A stretch of 64,000 bases of DNA from the NCBI RefSeq assembly GCF_031180885.1, contig NZ_JAPSLK010000011.1, positions 1 to 64,000 on the forward strand, given 5' to 3'. Positions 32,787 through 40,554 of this stretch are shown here, in pieces (position 1 is the stretch's first letter; each line of letters begins with the position of its first letter). A program made the translations under genes and the position numbers. This DNA is from Saccharothrix sp. GTDB lineage: Bacteria > Actinomycetota > Actinomycetes > Mycobacteriales > Pseudonocardiaceae. Below the pieces are notes generated by a model that did no database searches, was not told where the DNA came from, and saw only the letters and a program-made list of their open reading frames with translations.

Positions 32787-34298
32787 GTGTGGGGGAAGCA
32801 TCGGCGTCCGGTGGCACCGGAGCGCACCGCGGCCGTAGCACGGTCCGCTCAGCGCAAGGACGGCCAGGGCGAGGACGGCCAGCGCGGCCGGTTCGTGTCG
32901 GCCGAACGGGTCCTCGCCCTGCAAGGCGCGGCGGGCAACTCGGCGGTTGGCGCGCTCGTGCAGCGGACCGTCGGTGACGGCCACGACCTGCGCGGCAACC
33001 GGTTCAAGGGCAACGTGACGTTGGAAGCGGTGTACGACGGCGAGCGCACCCTCCAGCGGGGCGCGACCGGCCTGCCCGTCACGATCCTCCAGCAGGCCCT
33101 GGCCGACGCGGCGTTCGCGTCGACCGTCAACGGGCAGTTCGGGCCGCGCACCCGTGACGCCGTGCGGGCGTTCCAGACCGCCAAGGGCATGACCGGCGCG
33201 GCGGCCAACGGGGTCCTCAACGCGGCGACGATGGACCTGCTCGACCAGCACTTCCTCGGCCACGCACCGGAACGGGCGATCGCCACCGACCCGACCAGGG
33301 CGTTGACCGACGGCACCCGCGCCCTCAGCCCCGCCGAACAGGCCGCGCTGCGGGCCGCCGTCACCACCGAGCAACGCGCTCCGGGCGGGGCGCTGCCGAC
33401 GTTCCACCAGACCATCGCCTCCAGCCCTGACCCGTACGAGGTCCGCATCCGCGACGCCCTCAACGCCGACATCACCGCTCAGCACACCCGCCTCGTCACG
33501 TCCCGCCCGCCGCGGACACCCGCCAACCTGATGGGCGCGGCCGAGATCGACCGGGTCGCCGGGCGGGCCAAGGCCGTGACCGACGCCGTCTTCGGCCGGT
33601 ACCAGACCGGCCCGGCGCTGGCCTTCGGCCTCAACATCCGGGACCAGTTCGACGTCCGCAGCGCCGAGATCGCCGCCTCGCCGGCCGCGGCCGACGCGGC
33701 GGCGGCGTGGCGGGTCGACAAGCTCCTGCAAGGCGAGGACGACATCAAGGAGATCGACCGGCAGCACGGCGCGGTGCAGAGCCGGGCCGCCGAAGCCGCG
33801 CTGATCGCCCCGATCCGCACCGCGGTCATCGCGGCCCGCCGCGCCGAACTGCTGGCCATCCACCGCAACTGGCCGGCCTCCGCGGGCGGCGGCGAGATCA
33901 ACCTCCAGCGGTACCGGGGCCCGACCGCGGCGGCCAACCGGAACATCCTGTGGCGGCTGTTCTCCACCGTCATCCACGAGTACGTGCACACGCTCGAACA
34001 CCCGACCCACGTGACGTTCCGGGAGGCGCAGGCGGCGCAGCGCGGCGGGTTCGTGCTGCGCGAGGGGATGACGGACTACTTCGCGAAGATGGTCTGGGAC
34101 GGTCTCACCTTCGACACGGCGCTGCGCGCGCACATCGAGGGCACCTTCCACGACGCGGCCAACCCGACCGCCCACCCGATCCCGCCTCCCGCTCGTTACG
34201 ATGAATGGATCAACGCCGAGCGTGCCGTGGGCATCATCGGCGTCCGCAACGCGATGGCCGCGTTCTTCCTCGGCCGCACCGACCTCATCCGAATGTGA
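32787..34298 (+). CDS. Peptidoglycan-binding zinc metalloprotease
   Basis: 503 residues. After a basic N-terminus comes VLALQGAAGNSAVGALVQR, a motif seen at the N-terminus of actinobacterial DUF4157/eCIS-associated proteins. Residues about 88-150 are a peptidoglycan-binding (PG_binding_1) repeat (ILQQALADAAF, GQFGPRTRDAVRAFQ). A long helical region follows, then HEYVH at 397-401, the HExxH zinc site, with E426 in LREGMTDYF as the probable third ligand. No signal peptide, so it may be exported by a contractile or other machinery or released on lysis. GTG 32787 is chosen by frame; no good ribosome binding site. The next gene, 10 bases on, may encode its partner. Confidence 0.72.
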   Translation: MWGKHRRPVAPERTAAVARSAQRKDGQGEDGQRGRFVSAERVLALQGAAGNSAVGALVQRTVGDGHDLRGNRFKGNVTLEAVYDGERTLQRGATGLPVTILQQALADAAFASTVNGQFGPRTRDAVRAFQTAKGMTGAAANGVLNAATMDLLDQHFLGHAPERAIATDPTRALTDGTRALSPAEQAALRAAVTTEQRAPGGALPTFHQTIASSPDPYEVRIRDALNADITAQHTRLVTSRPPRTPANLMGAAEIDRVAGRAKAVTDAVFGRYQTGPALAFGLNIRDQFDVRSAEIAASPAAADAAAAWRVDKLLQGEDDIKEIDRQHGAVQSRAAEAALIAPIRTAVIAARRAELLAIHRNWPASAGGGEINLQRYRGPTAAANRNILWRLFSTVIHEYVHTLEHPTHVTFREAQAAQRGGFVLREGMTDYFAKMVWDGLTFDTALRAHIEGTFHDAANPTAHPIPPPARYDEWINAERAVGIIGVRNAMAAFFLGRTDLIRM

Positions 34299-34308
34299 GG
34301 ACCGCCCG

Positions 34309-34794
34309 ATGAGCGAGGTTTGGGACGCCGTTGCCACGCGCGACTTCCGCGACTGGCGCGGACTTCCCCGGGACGCGCGGTACGCCGACTTCGACGCCCG
34401 CTTCCCCCGCCTGACCGACGCCGAGGCCCGGGGTCTGCTGGGCAGCGCCAACGAGATCGCCTACTACCGGGTTCACCTGGCGGAGGGCTATCCGCAGCAC
34501 CTGAAGGCGTGGCGGCAGGACACCCGGCTCGTGCTGATCGAGGCCACGCTGCCCGTGCTCGCCACCACGCTTCCCGAACTCACCGCCGCCTTGGGCGAAC
34601 CCGCCGCACTGCTGGACTTCCGGTGGGACGTGCTCGACGTCCCCGAAGGGGTCCACGTCCACCCGGACCGGGGCATCGCCCTGTTCGTCGGGCCAGAGGG
34701 GCAACTGCTGCGGCTGAGTCTGTTCGCGCCGTGCGACCTCGCCGAGTACATGGCGACCCGCCGGACCACAGACCGACTGGTCGAACGTCCCTGA
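34309..34794 (+). CDS. Unknown 161-aa protein coupled to the metalloprotease
   Basis: 161 residues, soluble, with no recognised domain. It begins MSEVWDAVATRDFRDWRGLP and contains a mixed alpha/beta C-terminus with a HPDRGIALFVGPEG hairpin-like segment. It starts ten bases after the metalloprotease stop with a GAGGA site, so it is co-transcribed. The position right behind a putative toxin-like protease suggests an immunity or chaperone role, but this is only context. Confidence 0.65.
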   Translation: MSEVWDAVATRDFRDWRGLPRDARYADFDARFPRLTDAEARGLLGSANEIAYYRVHLAEGYPQHLKAWRQDTRLVLIEATLPVLATTLPELTAALGEPAALLDFRWDVLDVPEGVHVHPDRGIALFVGPEGQLLRLSLFAPCDLAEYMATRRTTDRLVERP

Positions 34795-35210
34795 TCGGTC
34801 CGCCCCGTGGCCGCCATCGTCAGGATTGTGATCAACCGCCGACGTTTCCTCGGGTCACGCTGGTCCCCGTGTGCGAGGCAGCGTCGCTTGCCTCCGTGTC
34901 GCGGGTCAGGGTGATGCCTTCGGCTTGCAGTTCGGCCTGCCACCCCGTCGAGGTGCCATCCACCGCGAAGTCTGGCCACGCGCCCGGCCGCGTCGATGAG
35001 CGCTTTCCAGGTTCGACGTGCGTGGTCCGCGTCGCGGTCGGGAACGACATCTCGCAGGTGGGCGATGGCGGTCTGCGAGTCGGCATCGTGGGTTTCCTCG
35101 ACAGCGAGTTCACGGATGACGGCGCAGCGGCTGTTTGAACGGCCGATACGATTATTGCGGATTTCGTGTGATCGGATGCGCGACTTCAACTCGCTGGTCC
35201 GCGTTGTGCG
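34795..35210. other. Intergenic stretch with possible decayed minus-strand gene
   Basis: On the minus strand the frames read AVIRELAVEETHDADSQTAI and HLRDVVPDRDADHARRTWKA (about 35140-34995), then, one frame over, FAVDGTSTGWQAELQAEGIT (about 34970-34900). Together they look like one small protein broken by a frameshift, but no family is recognised and the frames lack credible starts. Confidence 0.3.
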
Positions 35211-35894
35211 TTAGGCGGCGTGATCGACCCGGGCGACGATGCCCTTGAGGACCAGGTCTATGCCGGTGAGGAACTGTCGGCGGTCGTCGTGGTCGCGCAT
35301 CTGGGCGGCGATGGTTGTGATGAACGGGTAGTCGTCGGGGTCGAGGTTCTGCCATGCCTCGAACGCGGTGTCGAGGAACTCGGCGCGTTCGGGTTTCCCC
35401 CCGTCGTGCGGGCCTTGAGTGGTGGCGCCGATGAAGTAGTGGACCAGGGTCGATGTCGTGGTGAACCAGTCGGGTTGCGGCACGCCCAGTGCGCGCATCG
35501 GTCGGCCGAAGCTCTCGAAGATGCGCAGCGTCACCGATCCCCAGGGGTTGCGGGTGATCTGCGCGGCTAGTTGGGCGGCGAGCCAGGGGTGTTCGGTGGC
35601 TGCGTCGAACAGGGCCAGTGCGACGGCGCGGATCTCGTCCTCGGGCGTGTCTGCGGCGGGCGGTACGGCCAGCGCGTTGGCGATCACGGTGTCCGACGCG
35701 GCCTCCAGCAGGTCGTTCATGGTGCCGACGTGGTGGTAGATCGCGCCGGAGCCGGTGGAAAGGCGCTCCGTCAGCATCCGGACCGTCAGCGCGCTTTCGC
35801 CTGTGGTGTCCAGCAGCTCGATGGCCGCTTCGACGATGCGCTCGCGGGAGAGCACCTGCCTGCGGCGCTGTGACTGACGGGTCTGCGAGGCCAT
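35211..35894 (-). CDS. TetR-family repressor
   Basis: 227-residue TetR-type regulator. The N-terminal helix-turn-helix region reads RERIVEAAIELLDTTGESAL, SAIYHH-type GSGAIYHHVG; the C-terminal ligand domain has a TetR_C-like DWFTTTSTLVHYFIG and GIDLVLKGIVAR. It is divergent from the FAD monooxygenase with a nested palindromic operator between, so it most likely represses that gene and itself until a small aromatic ligand binds. ATG 35894 gives a normal-length basic N-terminus; an upstream extension would read through the operator. Confidence 0.92.
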   Translation of the reverse strand: MASQTRQSQRRRQVLSRERIVEAAIELLDTTGESALTVRMLTERLSTGSGAIYHHVGTMNDLLEAASDTVIANALAVPPAADTPEDEIRAVALALFDAATEHPWLAAQLAAQITRNPWGSVTLRIFESFGRPMRALGVPQPDWFTTTSTLVHYFIGATTQGPHDGGKPERAEFLDTAFEAWQNLDPDDYPFITTIAAQMRDHDDRRQFLTGIDLVLKGIVARVDHAA

Positions 35895-35911
35895 GCCGCC
35901 ATCCTGCCAGC

Positions 35912-35948
35912 TTTGGAACACCGCTCCAAGTTGGAGTACTGTTCCAAA
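35912..35948. promoter_or_regulatory. Nested palindromic operator between tetR and monooxygenase
   Basis: Outer arms TTTGGAACA (35912-35920) and TGTTCCAAA (35940-35948) enclose inner arms CTCCAA (35924-35929) and TTGGAG (35931-35936), all centred on 35930. It can also be read as two tandem TTGGA-N7-TCCAA sites (35913-35929 and 35931-35947). A further TTGGAG follows at 35950-35955. This is a convincing TetR operator covering the divergent promoters. Confidence 0.85.
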
Positions 35949-35980
35949 ATTGGAGCGATGCACCAAACTGTGGAGGAGCC

Positions 35981-37459
35981 GTGTTCGACGTCGTGATCGC
36001 GGGGGCCGGTCCGGTGGGCCTGTTCCTGGCCGGTGAGCTCGCGCCGGCGGGCTGCTCGGTCCTGGTGCTGGAGCGGGACCACGAGCCGACCTCGCCGTTG
36101 AAGGCCTTACCGCTGGGCCTGCGGGGCCTGAACGCCGGGTCGGTTGAGGCGTTCCACCGGCGCGGGATGCTGGAGTCGCTGCTGAAGGCGTCCGGCGTCG
36201 ACAACGTCGGTACAGAGTCTCAGGTGTTGCCTCGGGCCGTGAGTCACTTCGCGGGTATGCGGCTCGACGCGGCCAACATCCACGCCTCCGCTGTCGAGTA
36301 CCGGCTGCCCGGGCCGGCGATGGAGGGCTTCATGACCAGCCTCGAAGCGGTCGAGACGGTGTTGGAGGAGCGGGCGACTGCCCTCGGTGCGCAGATCCTG
36401 CGGGGTGCTGCCGTCGACGCCGTGACCCAAGGCGGTGAGAGCGTCCTTGTGCGGGCCGGTGGACGCGATCATGCGGCGCGCTGGCTCGTGGGATGCGACG
36501 GCGGGCGCAGCGCGGTACGTCGACTCGCGAACTTCGACTTCGTCGGCACCGAGCCGTTGTTCACCGGCTACGTCGCCCATGTCAGCTTCGAAAACCCACA
36601 GCAACTGGACATGGGCTTCAACCCGACGCCGACCGGCATGTACCTGCGGACGCCCTTCGAGGGCCATCTGGGCATGATGGACTTCGACGGGGCCGCGTTC
36701 GACCGCTCGCAGCCGCTGACCCGTGACCATCTCCAAACGGTCCTGCGTCGGGTCTCCGGCACTCAGGCGACGCTGAGCGAGGTCCACCTCGCCACGAGCT
36801 TCACCGACCGCGCGATGCAGGCCACGACCTACCGGAACGGCCGCGTCCTGCTCGCCGGGGACGCGGCCCACATCCACTCCCCGCTCGGCGGCCAGGGACT
36901 CAACCTCGGCATCGGCGACGCCCTGAACCTCGGCTGGAAACTCGCCGCCACCATCCGCCGGACCGCGCCCGAGAACCTGCTCGACACCTACACCGCGGAG
37001 CGCCATCCCGTCGGCGCGGCGACCCTGGACTGGTCACGCGCGCAGGTCGCCGCGATGAACCCCGGACCCAACGCACCGGCCCTGCGGCGGCTGGTCCACG
37101 ACCTCCTCGACACCCCCGACGGCACCACCCACGTCTTCCGCAACACCTCCGGACTGATCCGCTACGACCTGGGCAGCGACCACCAGCTCATCGGCCGCAC
37201 CGCCCCGGACTTCCGGTTCCGCGACGGCACCCGCCTCGGCGACCTGCTGCGGGACGGACGGGGCGTCGTGCTCGACTTCACCGACGACCAGCGCCTGCGC
37301 ACCACGGCCACCGCCTGGGAGTCCCTGCGCTACGCGACCGGGCCGGTGGACGACGACCTCGGGTTCGGGGCACTGCTGATCCGGCCTGACGGCGTCGTCG
37401 CCTGGGTCGACGACCACGAGTTCGAGCGTGCCGCGCGCCGGTGGTTCGGCGAACCCTGA
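35981..37459 (+). CDS. FAD-dependent aromatic monooxygenase (PheA/TfdB type)
   Basis: 492-residue flavin hydroxylase. N-terminal FAD-binding motif VVIAGAGPVGLFLAGELAPAG, middle DG motif WLVGCDGGRSAVRRL, and GD motif GDAAHIHSPLGGQGLNLGIGDA, followed by a C-terminal thioredoxin-like domain. This is the class that hydroxylates phenols, polyketides, tetracycline or rifampicin. As a stand-alone gene under a TetR repressor it is most simply a drug or xenobiotic inactivating enzyme. GTG 35981 has GGAGGAG upstream. Substrate not deducible. Confidence 0.92.
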   Translation: MFDVVIAGAGPVGLFLAGELAPAGCSVLVLERDHEPTSPLKALPLGLRGLNAGSVEAFHRRGMLESLLKASGVDNVGTESQVLPRAVSHFAGMRLDAANIHASAVEYRLPGPAMEGFMTSLEAVETVLEERATALGAQILRGAAVDAVTQGGESVLVRAGGRDHAARWLVGCDGGRSAVRRLANFDFVGTEPLFTGYVAHVSFENPQQLDMGFNPTPTGMYLRTPFEGHLGMMDFDGAAFDRSQPLTRDHLQTVLRRVSGTQATLSEVHLATSFTDRAMQATTYRNGRVLLAGDAAHIHSPLGGQGLNLGIGDALNLGWKLAATIRRTAPENLLDTYTAERHPVGAATLDWSRAQVAAMNPGPNAPALRRLVHDLLDTPDGTTHVFRNTSGLIRYDLGSDHQLIGRTAPDFRFRDGTRLGDLLRDGRGVVLDFTDDQRLRTTATAWESLRYATGPVDDDLGFGALLIRPDGVVAWVDDHEFERAARRWFGEP

Positions 37460-37465
37460 GGCGGG

Positions 37466-37876
37466 TTACCGGTGGGCTGTTGCCGTGATGAGGGTTGAGG
37501 AGATGTACGAGTGTGGGGGACTGGTTGGGATGAAGAGTGTTTCTATGCCGGTGAGGTGGCGGTTCGTTTGGGCCATCGGGAGTTCGTGTTCCAGGTCGGC
37601 CGGGGTGCGTGTGCCTCGGAGGATCACGCCGATGCCGGCCTCGCGGCAGTAGTCGACCAGGAGTCGGCCGGGGCTGGAGTCGACGGTGACGTTGGTCAGG
37701 TCGCTGGTCATGTCGGTCAGCAGGGCCAGTCGTTCGGCGAGGGGGAGGCGGCCGGTTTTGGCTGGGTTGGTCAGGACGCACATGACGACTTCGGCGAACA
37801 TGCCTGCGGCCCGGCGTGCCACGTCGAGGTGGCCCTGCGTGGCGGGGTCGAAGGAGCCGGGGAACACGGCGCGCAT
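37466..37876 (-). CDS. Short CoaD-like phosphopantetheine adenylyltransferase
   Basis: 136 residues. The nucleotidyltransferase signature PGSFDPATQGHLD (TxGH) is intact, as are ILRGTRTPADLEHELPMAQTN and ETLFIPTSPPHSYISSTLI. Ordinary CoaD (phosphopantetheine to dephospho-CoA step of CoA synthesis) is about 160 residues, so the last helices are missing here. The gene is not next to recG/rsmD, the usual coaD neighbourhood, so it is probably a second copy; it could serve a carrier-protein or specialised pathway or be decaying. It ends six bases from the convergent monooxygenase. Confidence 0.82.
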   Translation of the reverse strand: MRAVFPGSFDPATQGHLDVARRAAGMFAEVVMCVLTNPAKTGRLPLAERLALLTDMTSDLTNVTVDSSPGRLLVDYCREAGIGVILRGTRTPADLEHELPMAQTNRHLTGIETLFIPTSPPHSYISSTLITATAHR

Positions 37877-37906
37877 GACTTGCCATGGTAGCGGTCGTCG
37901 ACTTCG

Positions 37907-38788
37907 TCAGAGGGGTGTTCGGGTCTTGGCGACCTGCTCCAGCAGGTGGGTTGTGCGGGCGGGGTTGCCGTGTTCGTGTTCCCATTTGGCTGCTGCCAGT
38001 CGGCGCAGCAGGACGTAGAACGGGATCAGGTGGGCGAACGCGGCTGCTTCGGCTGTGGTCGGTGCGTAGCCGTCCAGGACTGCGGGGAGGAAGTCCTCGT
38101 TGGCCACCGCGAGCACGGCCAGGTCCATCGCGGGGTCGCCGGCGCTGAGGTCTTCGAGGTCGATCAGACCGACTAGCCGGCCGTCGCGCACGACGAAGTG
38201 GTCGGGGCGGCCGTCCAGCAGGGTCAGGGTGCCGCGGCCGGTCATCAGGGGCTGGAGGTGGCGGCACCAAGCCGCGATCTCGTTGCAGCGCCGCGGCGGG
38301 ACGTCGGTGAAGTCGGCGAGCCACGACAAGAGCCACGCGGTCCAGTTGGTCATCCACTCGGCGATGGTGTCGGGCCTGGTTTCGGGCTCGGCGTGAATCC
38401 GGCGCAGCAGTCGGCCCACGTCGCGCCGCACCGAGAGCGGGTGGGCGGCGGACAGCGGCTCGCCCTCGATCCACCGCAGCACGAGGTGGGACGGGGCGTC
38501 GTCACGACTGGCGTGGACTTCCGACACCGGCAGGCCTGCCGCGGCGAGCCGGGCGATCGCGGCCCGTTCCCGCACGAACGCGTCCGGCCGCTCGTCGGCC
38601 TTCACCACGAAGTCGCCGACCCTGGCGACCAAGCGGGTGGGGCGATCGACGTGGATCGTGACCGGTCCGGTGGGCAGACCGTGGCCGGCTACGACGGCGT
38701 CCGGGGCGACGAGCACACAGCCGATCCTGGGTGATCGATAAAGGGGGGTCGAGCGAATATCGTCATCCGGCGCGGGCGGACGGTGCAT
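37907..38788 (-). CDS. Aminoglycoside phosphotransferase-like kinase
   Basis: 293-residue APH/ChoK-type small-molecule kinase. Features: FVVKADERPDAFVRERAAI (ATP-binding Lys region), LVLRWIEGEPL, a catalytic-loop equivalent LTLLDGRPDHFVV, and the metal-binding LIDLEDLSAGDPAMDLAVL. The catalytic-loop HGDxxxxN consensus is altered to LLDxxxxH, with the Asp kept. Substrate could be an aminoglycoside, a macrolide or a metabolite. ATG 38788 is chosen because GAGG lies eight bases upstream; ATG 38794 and GTG 38797 are alternatives. It is divergent from the next gene. Confidence 0.82.
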   Translation of the reverse strand: MHRPPAPDDDIRSTPLYRSPRIGCVLVAPDAVVAGHGLPTGPVTIHVDRPTRLVARVGDFVVKADERPDAFVRERAAIARLAAAGLPVSEVHASRDDAPSHLVLRWIEGEPLSAAHPLSVRRDVGRLLRRIHAEPETRPDTIAEWMTNWTAWLLSWLADFTDVPPRRCNEIAAWCRHLQPLMTGRGTLTLLDGRPDHFVVRDGRLVGLIDLEDLSAGDPAMDLAVLAVANEDFLPAVLDGYAPTTAEAAAFAHLIPFYVLLRRLAAAKWEHEHGNPARTTHLLEQVAKTRTPL

Positions 38789-38872
38789 GGCCATCACCTC
38801 GCTGATTCACGGCGCAAGCGGCATGAGCAGATGTGCGGGGCGCTGTCGGCGGGTGTAGCGCATGATGGTCGG

Positions 38873-39139
38873 GTGCAGACGTTCATGGACGACGATGCCG
38901 GTTACGAGCGTTGGCTGGCGGGGCATCCGGACCTGTTCGTGGTGAACGCCGAGCGCACGCCGAGGCCGTCGTACCTTGTGCTGCACCGGGCGACGTGCCG
39001 GACCATCGGCGGTACTCCGGCTCGCGGTGCGCGGTGGACCGCCGACTACATCAAGGTCTGCGGTTCCCGGGTGGACCTCGAAGCGTTCGCGCGTGAGGTT
39101 GGCGGCGCGGCGCGCGCTTGTGGCCTCTGTGCTCCTTGA
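38873..39139 (+). CDS. Small Cys-containing hypothetical protein
   Basis: 88 residues beginning at GTG 38873; a CATGAT -10-like box ends six bases upstream, consistent with a leaderless mRNA (ATG 38885 is the alternative). The product has a conserved-looking Cys/His pattern: LHRATCRTI, IKVCGS and a terminal ACGLCAP, which could bind zinc. Similar small proteins occur beside nuclease-like genes in actinomycetes in my recollection; here the next gene, 56 bases on, encodes a PD-(D/E)XK-like protein. Function unknown. Confidence 0.6.
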   Translation: MQTFMDDDAGYERWLAGHPDLFVVNAERTPRPSYLVLHRATCRTIGGTPARGARWTADYIKVCGSRVDLEAFAREVGGAARACGLCAP

Positions 39140-39195
39140 CCTTGTCCGCCGGGTTGGTCTCCGGTGTTTGTCGAACCGGTGAGGGTGGAGCGGGC

Positions 39196-39663
39196 GTGGG
39201 CATTGACAAGTACTTCCTCAACCTGGCCGGTGAGTACCGTGTCGCGGCCGAACTGCTCAAGCGCGAGGTGTTCGCGACGATCACCTACGGGAACCGCAAG
39301 GGTGCGGACATCTACGCGATCGGGGCCAATCGGCGGACGGCGGTGATCGAGGTCAAGGCGTCGAACACGAGCCGGTTCGTCACGAGCTTCTACCAGAAGT
39401 ACGCCGACGAGACGAAGCCCCACCCGGACTTCTGGGTGCTGTACTCGCTGGCCGAGGACCGGTCGGAGCGGTTCTTCGTGTTGACCCACGGCGAGTTGGC
39501 GCACGTGCAGGCGCAACGCAACCATCCCGGGCAGGAGATGAGCTGGGCGGACCGCGCTCGGGCCGTGGTCGGCGGCGTCGACAACGTGCTCGCCGGGCAG
39601 CTTGCCGCCTATGAAGAGTGCTGGCACAAGATCGTGGACTACTGCTCGGCCGAGACGGCGTAG
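39196..39663 (+). CDS. Small PD-(D/E)XK nuclease-like protein
   Basis: 155 residues. GNRKGADIYAIGANRRTAVIEVKAS gives the D-x(n)-E-x-K signature of the restriction-endonuclease fold (Asp in ADIYA, then EVK), preceded by a typical helix (AGEYRVAAELLKREVFATI). The rest is alpha/beta with WADRARAVV near the C-terminus. Such stand-alone proteins are found in defence and repair loci. GTG 39196 follows GGAG at five bases. No methyltransferase lies nearby, so it is not a classical restriction system. Confidence 0.72.
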   Translation: MGIDKYFLNLAGEYRVAAELLKREVFATITYGNRKGADIYAIGANRRTAVIEVKASNTSRFVTSFYQKYADETKPHPDFWVLYSLAEDRSERFFVLTHGELAHVQAQRNHPGQEMSWADRARAVVGGVDNVLAGQLAAYEECWHKIVDYCSAETA

Positions 39664-39831
39664 AACGCATCCATCACCGATTTCGGCGCGTGCTGCGCGA
39701 TCGCCGAGCCGTTGTTGGCCGGTTTTGGCGCTGATGGTGTGCCGGCGAACCGCCTGATCGTCGGCACCACTGCGCTGCCCGTACTGCGGCGGAGAAGTCG
39801 GCGGCGGTGTCGATCGTGCGGTGGAGTCTTC

Positions 39832-40554
39832 CTACACCCGCAGGATGGCGGCAAGCTTCCTGATCACGCGGCCGCCTCGGGCGATGGCCATGGCTCCGAA
39901 CACCACGACCATCCACGGCACCAAGCCCGCGCTCTTCCCGCTCGTCATGAACGCGTAGACCAGCACCGACACGAACAGCACGATGAGCATCGTGAAACTC
40001 AGCCCCCGCCACCACTTCAAATCGGTGGTGTTGTTTTCGCGGTAGTTGAAGTAGAAGCCCGCCAGGGAGAACGTGAACATGACCACCACCTGGGCGTCCA
40101 GCGAGGTCACGAACAGGGTCTCCGCCCGCGTGAAGTCCGCGAGTTTCGCCTCGGGGTGGAGGAGGTAGTAGCCGAACAAGTTCCCCCTCGCCCACGCCAA
40201 CGCGGTCAATGCCGCGCCCACCAGGGAGATGACCCCGCCCAGTGGGTGCTCCCAGTGGAAGCAGATGACCAGGCCGCCGGTGAGGAGCACGGCGGTGATC
40301 GCGTGCGGCAGGGTGGTCGCGCGCAGCCACCAGCCCGAGGTCGCCGCGAAGAACAGCAGGATGATGCTCGCGACCGTCCACGTCTTCCTGGCGTGCTGGG
40401 TGCCGCCCGCCATGCTCAGCAGGTACTCGACCACCCAGTGCCCCAGGCATTTCGGCTCGCCGTACTTGCGCCGGGTGGCTCGGCGACCGCATGGAGTTCC
40501 GTCCTCGTCGTCCACGGATCGGACGTAGGCGCAGGAGAAGCCCAGCGTTCTCAC
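39832..40554 (-). CDS. Multi-pass membrane protein of the caspase-NTPase unit
   Basis: 240-residue protein with a Cys-containing soluble N-terminus (FSCAYVRSVDDEDGTPCGRR and CLGHWVV, a possible zinc ribbon) and about six membrane segments (ASIILLFFAATSGWW, AITAVLLTGGLVICF, GVISLVGAALTALAW, VVVMFTFSLAGFYF, FTMLIVLFVSVLVYAF, WMVVVFGAMAIA). GTG 40554 overlaps the stop of the caspase-NTPase gene (GTGA), so it is translationally coupled to it. It may be the membrane effector or receptor of that system. No family recognised. Confidence 0.78.
   Translation of the reverse strand: MRTLGFSCAYVRSVDDEDGTPCGRRATRRKYGEPKCLGHWVVEYLLSMAGGTQHARKTWTVASIILLFFAATSGWWLRATTLPHAITAVLLTGGLVICFHWEHPLGGVISLVGAALTALAWARGNLFGYYLLHPEAKLADFTRAETLFVTSLDAQVVVMFTFSLAGFYFNYRENNTTDLKWWRGLSFTMLIVLFVSVLVYAFMTSGKSAGLVPWMVVVFGAMAIARGGRVIRKLAAILRV

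Noticed and set aside
34832-35113. Possible toxin-antitoxin gene on the minus strand
   Set aside because: Frames are broken, no start or family; kept only as a possible relic.
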